Origin: Anaerolineales bacterium UBA6131
Lineage (GTDB): Bacteria; Chloroflexota; Anaerolineae; UBA2200
DNA: 11,208 nucleotides
Assembly: GCA_002435875.1 (NCBI GenBank)
Contig: DIVN01000198.1
Location: 1 to 11,208 of the forward strand
Direction: 5' to 3'
Shown: positions 6,588-11,208 of the stretch, one piece after another
Position numbering within the stretch: position 1 is the first letter of the stretch
How the letters are laid out: each line of letters opens with the position of its first letter
Made by a program: the position numbers and the translations under genes
Notes under the pieces: model-generated
What the model saw: only the letters and a program-made list of their open reading frames with translations
The model's database searches: none
What the model was told of the DNA's origin: nothing

Positions 6588-6647
6588 AAGTCTAGTCGCG
6601 GCCAGATGTCTGGACTGGCAGTTTTCTATGATGAGCGGGGAGGACGT

Positions 6648-7133
6648 ATGAATCAGACTCATTACCAGCCACGAGGACGCCATTTTGAGGATTTCGCCGT
6701 CGGCGACAGCATGGTTACACCGGGCCGAACGGTGACCGAGACGGACATCGTGCAGTTCTGCGGGCTATCGGGCGACTACAACGAGCTGCACAGCAACGCG
6801 GAGTACGCGAAACAATCGCCTTTTGGTCAGCGCATTGCCCACGGCCCCCTCGGCCTCATCATTGCTGTGGGTTTGGCTGGCCGGCTCGGTTTTCTCGAGG
6901 GCACGGCACAAGCTTTTCTGGGTCTGGAGTGCAAATTCAAGCGGCCGATCTTTATCGGCGACACTGTGCACCTGAAAACGACCGTGGCGAAGAAACGAGA
7001 AATGAAGAGCCTTGGCGGGGGGATACTGGTCATTGCCTTTGAGTTGTGCAATCAAAGAGATGAAGTGGTTCAGGAAGGCAACTGGAATCTACTGCTCAAA
7101 GGACGGACGGAAGCGGAACGGAAGACAGCATGA
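6648..7133 (+). CDS. MaoC-type hotdog enoyl-CoA hydratase/dehydratase
   Basis: 161-residue single-hotdog protein. The hydratase signature SGDYNELHSNAEYAKQSPFG (41-60) followed by IAHG (63-66) contains the catalytic dyad Asp43 and His48, as in PhaJ-like (R)-specific enoyl-CoA hydratases. The C-terminal half has the family's KFKRPIFIGDTVHLKT strand (about 96-111). It would hydrate trans-2-enoyl-CoA or dehydrate the (R)-3-hydroxyacyl form, in beta-oxidation, PHA or lipid synthesis; which cannot be decided here. ATG 6648 follows GGGGAGG with a short 4-nt spacer; ATG 6606 would add 14 residues but has no ribosome-binding site. It is plus-strand behind trxB-DUF1858 but 240 bp away, so it may have its own promoter. 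No CoA ligase or dehydrogenase is adjacent. Confidence 0.9.
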   Translation: MNQTHYQPRGRHFEDFAVGDSMVTPGRTVTETDIVQFCGLSGDYNELHSNAEYAKQSPFGQRIAHGPLGLIIAVGLAGRLGFLEGTAQAFLGLECKFKRPIFIGDTVHLKTTVAKKREMKSLGGGILVIAFELCNQRDEVVQEGNWNLLLKGRTEAERKTA

Positions 7134-7165
7134 GATCAGAGCAAGACCGAACTTGCTCTGATCTC
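7132..7165. terminator. Bidirectional 14-bp hairpin between convergent genes
   Basis: GAGATCAGAGCAAG (7132-7145) pairs perfectly with CTTGCTCTGATCTC (7152-7165) around the 6-nt loop ACCGAA. The left arm begins inside the MaoC stop codon, and the YtxH stop is 19 bp beyond the right arm. Symmetry allows it to work for both converging transcripts. No T-tract of note follows on either strand, so termination may be U-tract-poor or the hairpin may mainly protect 3' ends. Confidence 0.7.
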
Positions 7166-7184
7166 TGCGAAGAAGAAGACAGCC

Positions 7185-7517
7185 TCACGCTGAAGCGGCG
7201 GTGTCTTTCTCGAGTTCCTCAATCAACTCCTGCTTCTTGGCAGCAGCAGCTTTCTTGCCTTCCTGAACAGCCCCCTGAACGCGCGCCTTTTGCTCTTTAA
7301 CCAAGGAACGACCCTCGGCCTGCAGTTCTTCTGCCTTCTTGCGTGCTTCTTCAGAAAGCTCTACTACACGTTCTTTAAGCTCGATGCTTTTCTCGCGCAG
7401 ATCTGTCCGAGCCTGTTCGCCTGGTGCAGGTGCTAATAGCAGCCCGGCAACTGCTCCCATCAAGCCACCAATGATCAGGCCAACCAGGAAATCCGCACCT
7501 CTAGTCTCGTCGCTCAT
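7185..7517 (-). CDS. YtxH-like small membrane-anchored coiled-coil protein
   Basis: 110 residues. A glycine-rich hydrophobic segment (about 9-28) is followed by LLLAPAPGEQAR, matching the LLxAPxxGxxxR pattern of YtxH proteins. From about residue 36 to the end there is a strongly charged Lys/Glu/Ala helix, likely coiled coil or amphipathic. YtxH proteins are general-stress or envelope-associated in Gram-positive bacteria; molecular function is not established. ATG 7517 has GAGGAGG upstream, though 12 nt away. It is the last gene of the minus-strand group started by nifS, 60 bp behind the DUF948-like gene, a pairing common for these two families. Confidence 0.82.
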   Translation of the reverse strand: MSDETRGADFLVGLIIGGLMGAVAGLLLAPAPGEQARTDLREKSIELKERVVELSEEARKKAEELQAEGRSLVKEQKARVQGAVQEGKKAAAAKKQELIEELEKDTAASA

Positions 7518-7577
7518 ACAGAATCACCGCCTCCTCACAGTACGCACCGATGTCATATTGCATTGTGGCAGGGCGGT

Positions 7578-7877
7578 CTAGCCATGCTTGTCATTGGGAG
7601 CCAAGCCCGCCAGAACGCGCACCGTTTGCCTAATGCCCGCAGCCATCCCGCTAAGCTTAATGGCTGGAGATACGATAGTCTCGCTAACCAAGGATGTGGT
7701 ACCCCTGACTGTGCCGACCGTCTGCTGCAGAGAATCCAGCATGGGCTTGATCTGTCTCTCAAGGAGCAGGGTTAGCCGGCGAAGCTGCCATAGCAAGAGG
7801 ATCAGCAGGACGCCAATCACGATTGATTCGAGTGCAAGAACAACGATCGCCAGATCGCGCATGGCCGCAAGGCTCAT
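7578..7877 (-). CDS. DUF948-like membrane-anchored protein
   Basis: 99 residues with one N-terminal membrane helix (about 8-29, VVLALESIVIGVLLILLLWQ) and then a helical region, LTLLLERQIKPMLDSLQQTV, of the type seen in DUF948 proteins. Function unknown; probably an inner-membrane protein with a cytoplasmic or peripheral helical tail. ATG 7877 lies 6 nt after AGGAG. It stands 28 bp downstream of the three-helix protein gene and ahead of the YtxH-like gene, so all three are probably co-expressed. The DUF948 assignment rests on architecture and neighbourhood more than on diagnostic residues. Confidence 0.7.
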   Translation of the reverse strand: MSLAAMRDLAIVVLALESIVIGVLLILLLWQLRRLTLLLERQIKPMLDSLQQTVGTVRGTTSLVSETIVSPAIKLSGMAAGIRQTVRVLAGLAPNDKHG

Positions 7878-7905
7878 CTCGAACTCCTATCTGTAGGCTA
7901 TTATA

Positions 7906-8160
7906 TCACAGCGAGAGCTTGCGGGCAAGAAGCATGAACGCCCAGCTGCCAAGCGTTACCCATACAATGCGCAGCTCGCCCACCGTTGGGCTGTGGTCGC
8001 CCAACAGCGAAGCGGCAGCTTGACCTGCAGCAAAACCGACCACAGCTGCCATCCACGCGACGAGGAACTGCCGCAGAGTCTTGCCAGACAGCAGGTGGAA
8101 CACCGTGGCATAAACAGTGGCGAGTAGTGCCGCCAGGACGATTGATGGGTGGGTAAGCAT
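7906..8160 (-). CDS. Small three-helix membrane protein, unrecognised
   Basis: 84 residues and no family recognised. Three hydrophobic segments are visible: about 6-26 (IVLALLATVYATVFHLLS region), 31-55 (FLVAWMAAVVGFAAGQAAAS) and 64-80 (VWVTLGSWAFMLLA). The middle helix is rich in small residues, which suits tight helix packing. ATG 8160 begins just 1 nt after the mnmA stop (8162-8164) with AAGGTG upstream; an in-frame GTG at 8167-8169 would overlap mnmA by 8 nt. Either way translation is probably coupled to mnmA. Confidence 0.72.
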   Translation of the reverse strand: MLTHPSIVLAALLATVYATVFHLLSGKTLRQFLVAWMAAVVGFAAGQAAASLLGDHSPTVGELRIVWVTLGSWAFMLLARKLSL

Positions 8161-8161
8161 C

Positions 8162-9271
8162 CTAGTCACCTTCCGAGATTGAGCTAGCGGAGATAATCCC
8201 GCCGCCGAGGACGACGTCGCCCTGGTAGAATACGACTGCCTGTCCAGGGGTGATGGCTGATTGGGGGGTGTCGAAGATCACCCTGGCTCTGCCGTGAGGC
8301 AAGGGGGTCAAGGTGGCGTGAGCCTCTGGAGCCTTGTATCGGATTTTGGCGGTCACTTCTAACGGCTGGGGCGGTGCCGAACCCGAAACAAAATGAATGT
8401 TTTCCGCCTCTAGCTCACTGCGGAACGTCGCCGTCTTGGGGCCGACAATCAGGGTGTTGCACCGAGAGTCCATTCGGATGACATAAAGCGGTTCGGGACT
8501 GCTGATGCCCAGCTTTTGGCGCTGACCAATCGTGTACAGGGCAAGGCCGCCGTGATGGCCGATCGGTTGTCCCTCCAGATCTAAGACTGGTCCAGGCAGC
8601 AGTGCCTCGGGCCGGTTCTGCGCGACAAAGGCACGGTAGTCACCTGCAGGAATGAAGCAGGCATCCTGGCTCTCCGGGCGATCGGCGGAAGGCAGGCCCA
8701 TCTCTCGCGCCATCGTGCGCACCCGGTCCTTCGTATAGATGCCCAGAGGGAACATCAATGCGCTCAGTTGCTGTTGGTCGAGCGCGTAGAGCACATAGGA
8801 CTGATCCTTATTTGCATCTACACCCCTGCGCAACTGGTACAGACCGTCTGATACGCCAATCCTAGCATAATGGCCCGTGGCGAGGTATTGGCAATCCATG
8901 GTCAACACCCGCTCAAGCAGAGCGCCGAACTTGATGCGGCTATTGCAGAGCAGACAGGGGTTGGGAGTCTGCGCTGCCGCATAGCTGTCGAGAAAATACT
9001 CGATGACCTCTCGCCGGAACTCATCCCGAAGATCGATGAGTTGGAACGGGATTCCCAAGAATTCGCAGACCCGCCGAGCGTCGGCCGCGCCGTTGTCCTG
9101 CGCCCCAGGGTCGCTCTGGCCCACGGCACACCTGTCCTCATGCTCGAGGAGCATGTTAACCCCGATGAGATTCAAACCCTGGTGGTAGAGCAAGGCCGCA
9201 GCGACCGAGCTATCAACTCCTCCGCTCATCGCTATGGCAACCCGAGTGCGGGCAGATGACTCAGGTGGCAC
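8162..9271 (-). CDS. mnmA: tRNA-specific 2-thiouridylase MnmA
   Basis: 369-residue PP-loop ATPase that adenylates U34 C2 of tRNA Lys, Glu and Gln and inserts sulfur to give s2U34, improving decoding. PP-loop SGGVDSS is at 16-22. The catalytic cysteines are Cys106 (NPCLLCN) and Cys205 (SQDACFI), matching Cys102 and Cys199 in E. coli. GHYAR (133-137) and KDQSYVLY (155-162) are tRNA/active-site motifs, and the C-terminal beta-barrel ends in TPGQAVVFYQGDVVLGGGII. Length is normal. The start is GTG at 9271 with AAGG about 10 nt upstream. It lies 113 bp behind nifS, the sulfur donor, a conserved pairing in organisms lacking the Tus relay. Cytoplasmic. Confidence 0.95.
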   Translation of the reverse strand: MPPESSARTRVAIAMSGGVDSSVAAALLYHQGLNLIGVNMLLEHEDRCAVGQSDPGAQDNGAADARRVCEFLGIPFQLIDLRDEFRREVIEYFLDSYAAAQTPNPCLLCNSRIKFGALLERVLTMDCQYLATGHYARIGVSDGLYQLRRGVDANKDQSYVLYALDQQQLSALMFPLGIYTKDRVRTMAREMGLPSADRPESQDACFIPAGDYRAFVAQNRPEALLPGPVLDLEGQPIGHHGGLALYTIGQRQKLGISSPEPLYVIRMDSRCNTLIVGPKTATFRSELEAENIHFVSGSAPPQPLEVTAKIRYKAPEAHATLTPLPHGRARVIFDTPQSAITPGQAVVFYQGDVVLGGGIISASSISEGD

Positions 9272-9384
9272 TGGCCGAACCTTGCCGATGCTCGAAGGCG
9301 GGGATGATGTCAGCGGTGGTCCGGGTCCATTCGGCCTCAGGGTCGTGGCACAAGATGGGGCCCGACAGTGTGAATCGCTGACAC
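9261..9384 (-). other. nifS-mnmA gap with coding-like frame and distant inverted repeat
   Basis: A minus-strand frame open from within the nifS 3' end to TGA 9261-9263 has mostly G/C third positions between nifS and mnmA and encodes residues such as ILCHDPEAEWTRTTADIIPA. It overlaps the mnmA start by 11 nt. No convincing start codon or ribosome-binding site lies inside the gap, so it may be a gene remnant. TGTCAGCG (9308-9315) and CGCTGACA (9376-9383) form an 8-bp inverted repeat 60 nt apart, which could close the leader of mnmA into a loop. Confidence 0.25.
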
Positions 9385-10551
9385 CTATTGTGGCGACATG
9401 GCGCGCAACTTGGCCACGATTGATGGTAGGATGGATAGTACATGGTCGACATCCTCGTTGGTGTTCTGCCTGCCCAAGGTCAGGCGCAGGCTACCGTGAC
9501 AGAGCGGAGCATCCAGGCCTGTGGCTCTCAAGACGTGTGATGGCTCTGCTGAACCCGCCGTGCAGGCAGAGCCACTGCTGGCAGCGACGCCAAGGAGATC
9601 TAGATTCAAGAGCAGCGATTCTCCCTCGATCCCGGCAAAAGCAAAGCTGGCGCTGTTGGCCAGACGCTGGCTGGGATGTCCAGTCAGGTATGCGTTAGGG
9701 ACGATGTCCAGTATGGTGCGGATCAGACGGTCGCGCAGAGCAGCCAGGCGCATGTTCTCTTGTTCGCGGTGCTCATGTGCAAGCTTGAGGGCGGTGGCCA
9801 AACCTACTGCGCCGGCGACGTTCTCAGTGCCAGCGCGTCGTCCATGCTCGTGCTCACCACCGGTCTGAGTAGGCACGAGCTCTGTAGATGATCGCTGGTA
9901 CAAAATACCTACCCCCTTGGGGCCATAGAATTTGTGGGCTGAAAGGGATAGCAGGTCTACGTTCAAGCTGTCCACGTCAAGTGGGAGCGTACCCCCGGCT
10001 TGCACAGCATCGACGTGAAACGGAATGCCCTTGGAACGTGCAATCTTGCCGATCTCGGCAAGTGGCTGGATGGTGCCAATCTCGTTGTTGGCATACATGA
10101 TGCTGATGAGAATTGTACGGTTGGTGATCGCACGGCCCACGTCATCTGGGTTCACCAACCCGTGCTTGTCGACTGGCAGGTAGGTGACGTGGAAGCCAAA
10201 GTGCTGCTCGAGCTGTTGGCAGGTGTGGAGCACGGCGTGGTGCTCAACTGAGGATGTAATGATGTGACCTCCTGTGACCCTGCTGGAGAAGGCCACACCA
10301 CGGATCGCCAGGTTGTCGCTTTCCGTGCCGCAGCTGGTATAGACGACGGAGGAAGGAATGGTACCGAGAATCTCGGCGACGGTCTTTCGTGCCTCTTCCA
10401 GCGCCTGCCGGGCTTGTCGACCCGGCGTATGCAAGCTTGAGGCGTTGCCGTATACCTCCGAGAAATATGGCAGCATGGCTTGCACGACACGTGCATCGAC
10501 CGGTGTCGTGGCCGCGTTGTCCATATATACCAGTTTGCTTCCTCCCGCCAT
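9385..10551 (-). CDS. nifS: Cysteine desulfurase, NifS/IscS type
   Basis: 388-residue PLP enzyme of class V aminotransferase fold that converts cysteine to alanine and a persulfide for Fe-S clusters and tRNA thiolation. It starts YMDNAATTPVD and has GTESDNLAIRG (75-85), the PLP-stacking His in SVEHHAV (101-107), the Schiff-base lysine Lys207 in SLSAHKFYGPKG, and the active Cys330 in SSGSACTAGSAEPSHVL, the short-loop group I (NifS/IscS) pattern rather than SufS. E. coli IscS equivalents are Lys206 and Cys328. ATG 10551 is 7 nt after AGGAGGA. A further 24 in-frame codons upstream belong to the leader: their TTG lacks a ribosome-binding site. No iscR, iscU or iscA gene is near, and mnmA follows, so dedicated tRNA thiolation is the most likely task; general Fe-S supply is possible. 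Confidence 0.95.
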   Translation of the reverse strand: MAGGSKLVYMDNAATTPVDARVVQAMLPYFSEVYGNASSLHTPGRQARQALEEARKTVAEILGTIPSSVVYTSCGTESDNLAIRGVAFSSRVTGGHIITSSVEHHAVLHTCQQLEQHFGFHVTYLPVDKHGLVNPDDVGRAITNRTILISIMYANNEIGTIQPLAEIGKIARSKGIPFHVDAVQAGGTLPLDVDSLNVDLLSLSAHKFYGPKGVGILYQRSSTELVPTQTGGEHEHGRRAGTENVAGAVGLATALKLAHEHREQENMRLAALRDRLIRTILDIVPNAYLTGHPSQRLANSASFAFAGIEGESLLLNLDLLGVAASSGSACTAGSAEPSHVLRATGLDAPLCHGSLRLTLGRQNTNEDVDHVLSILPSIVAKLRAMSPQ

Positions 10552-10580
10552 AACGTAGTCCTCCTGATGCTCGTTAGCCG

Positions 10581-10615
10581 TTGCACATGCCGTGCAAGCC
10601 TTGGCATCGCCAAGG
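10581..10615 (-). promoter_or_regulatory. Two adjacent hairpins in the nifS leader
   Basis: In the minus-strand RNA, CCTTGGC-GAT-GCCAAGG (10599-10615, 7-bp stem, 3-nt loop) is followed after one base by TTGCAC-5nt-GTGCAA (10581-10597, 6-bp stem). They sit between the predicted start of transcription and the nifS ribosome-binding site, about 12 nt before the latter. They could regulate translation or stabilise the mRNA; no known riboswitch class is recognised. Confidence 0.5.
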
Positions 10616-10683
10616 GTCGACAAAGTGGTGTGCGCAGCAAAATTCCCTGCTGAGCTAAGAGTGAGGCTGCGCGCATGCGTGCA

Positions 10684-10712
10684 ATAATAGCTCGCTTGAT
10701 GCCACGGGTCAA
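10684..10712 (-). promoter_or_regulatory. Sigma70-type promoter of the nifS-mnmA group
   Basis: Minus strand: TTGACC (10707-10712), exactly 17 nt, TATTAT (10684-10689). The -35 matches at 5 of 6 positions and the -10 at 5 of 6. Transcription would begin near 10677 and give a leader of about 125 nt that contains the two hairpins. Confidence 0.65.
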
Positions 10713-10980
10713 GGAATCAGAGGTTTGGGAGCCTGGTCTGGACGCAAGCTCTCAACTGCGTGCGTGCCTGGGCAGAGTGTGTTAGGTCGGTGCGGGGCTC
10801 GAGGCCCGCGGTGTGGAGGATCGCGCTGTTGAGCCTTCACGCAGCGCACGTGACTTTGGAGGAAGACCTGCATACCCTGTGCCGCTGCTCGGGGTCGTTC
10901 TGGGGTGCCAGCACGCGCTGATTGGGTGTTGTGCTGGGATAGTTAGGACCGTCGGAGCAGCTGGCGCGTGGTAGGTGGCG
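10713..10980. other. GC-rich stretch without a recognised gene; several short hairpins
   Basis: No convincing reading frame lies upstream of the nifS promoter here; minus-strand open frames are Pro/Arg/Gln-rich and look non-coding. Three short perfect stems occur: GCGGG/CCCGC (10792-10809), GCGCTG/CAGCGC (10823-10847) and CCAGCAC/GTGCTGG (10908-10937). No tRNA T-loop, RNase P, tmRNA or SRP signature was recognised. It may be an unassigned structured RNA or simple spacer. Confidence 0.4.
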
Positions 10981-11208
10981 TCATACTGAGTGTGGGGAGT
11001 TGGCCGGCTGACGCGCCGGCCAGGATAGACACTCTCTCAGCTTCTCAAGTTGCCACTTTCTCTCGACTGTCACTGCGTCAGCATCAGCGGGGTTTGTGAG
11101 GTTCACAGCTTTGATAGCATAGTCTGAGGATACCATGGCATGCGCTCGCATGTGTCCACAGGCTATGGCATGGACTGCAGATCTCAATGCGGCTCGTTGG
11201 GCTTGGTC
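10981..11208 (-). CDS. Possible C-terminal fragment of a hypothetical protein (5' end outside window)
   Basis: A minus-strand frame open from the right edge ends at TGA 10981-10983, giving about 75 residues with no recognised family. The composition is balanced, with segments such as AVTVERKWQLEKLRECLSW that could be a real helix. Against it: codon third positions are less GC-rich than in the neighbours, it uses AGA three times, and the region near its end forms a strong hairpin. A TTG at 11187 is the only possible internal start near the edge and lacks a clear ribosome-binding site. Confidence 0.25.
   Translation of the reverse strand, partial: DQAQRAALRSAVHAIACGHMRAHAMVSSDYAIKAVNLTNPADADAVTVERKWQLEKLRECLSWPARQPANSPHSV
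10988..11034. repeat. 47-nt two-part palindromic hairpin
   Basis: The apical stem is TGGCCGGC (11001-11008) with GCCGGCCA (11015-11022) around TGACGC, 8 bp perfect. A basal stem GAGTGT (10988-10993) with ACACTC (11029-11034) encloses it, separated by a 7/6-nt internal loop. There is no T-tract, so it may be a protein site, mRNA 3' structure or part of a structured RNA. Confidence 0.5.

Noticed and set aside
5349..6683. 444-codon open frame on the minus strand opposite trxB and the DUF1858 gene
   Set aside because: It is antisense to genes with complete FAD, CATC, NADPH and CxxC motifs, crosses their gap, is rich in His/Leu/Ser with no domain pattern, and lacks a ribosome-binding site.
9385..10623. 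nifS N-terminal extension from TTG 10623, containing a CTAC cysteine pair
   Set aside because: There is no ribosome-binding site before the TTG, the stretch forms two hairpins, and ATG 10551 with AGGAGGA gives the normal family length.
10713..10960. Open minus-strand frame of about 80 codons upstream of nifS
   Set aside because: Composition is dominated by Pro, Arg, Gln and His, as expected for random GC-rich DNA, with no ribosome-binding site and no recognisable motif.
11135..11208. Possible plus-strand gene start (ATG 11135 after GAGGA) open to the right edge
   Set aside because: Only 24 codons are visible with odd Met/Trp/Ala-rich composition and a small palindrome within; too little to support a gene.
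1..11208. tRNA genes, CRISPR arrays, insertion sequences or riboswitches
   Set aside because: No GTTCRANNC-type T-loop in a cloverleaf context, no regularly spaced direct repeats, no transposase motif or terminal repeats, and no recognised aptamer core were seen by eye on either strand.

Overview
The window reads as a chromosomal stretch of a GC-rich, free-living bacterium. The gene mix points to a Chloroflexota-like or related Gram-positive-grade anaerobe: a tandem pair of double-SIS sugar proteins with a PfkB kinase, a NifS-MnmA pair, YtxH/DUF948-like small proteins, and thioredoxin reductase followed by a CxxC DUF1858 protein. This placement is inference from gene content only, because no rRNA or other phylogenetic marker is present. 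No tRNA, rRNA, CRISPR array, insertion sequence or phage gene was found.

Layout. Positions 1-5012 lie on the minus strand, in transcription order: a class I SAM methyltransferase, fabF (beta-ketoacyl-ACP synthase II), a PfkB-family sugar kinase, and two tandem paralogous double-SIS proteins, the second running off the left edge. A divergent control region (about 5013-5171) holds two nested perfect inverted repeats and separates these genes from a plus-strand group: trxB, a DUF1858 redox-disulfide protein, and a MaoC-type hotdog hydratase (5172-7133). A 14-bp perfect hairpin at 7132-7165 sits between MaoC and the convergent minus-strand group. In transcription order (10551 to 7185) that group is nifS, mnmA, a three-helix membrane protein, a DUF948-like protein and a YtxH-like protein. 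It has a good sigma70-type promoter (10684-10712) and a leader with two adjacent hairpins. The last ~500 bases (10713-11208) hold no gene that can be named, only GC-rich hairpins and a low-confidence open frame at the right edge.

How the genes fit together. PfkB plus two SIS proteins form a plausible sugar-phosphate or Amadori-type (kinase then deglycase/isomerase) module; the substrate is not visible. FabF and MaoC are fatty-acyl enzymes but belong to different transcription units. TrxB and the DUF1858 protein probably act in thiol redox chemistry. NifS supplies persulfide sulfur that MnmA uses to make 2-thiouridine at tRNA position 34. The three small proteins behind mnmA are probably envelope-associated and unrelated to sulfur transfer.

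The strongest items for a second look are the nested inverted repeats between the methyltransferase and trxB, the duplicated SIS genes with their kinase, two perfect palindromes upstream of fabF and pfkB, two short coding-like remnants in intergenic gaps, and the structured unassigned region at the right end.
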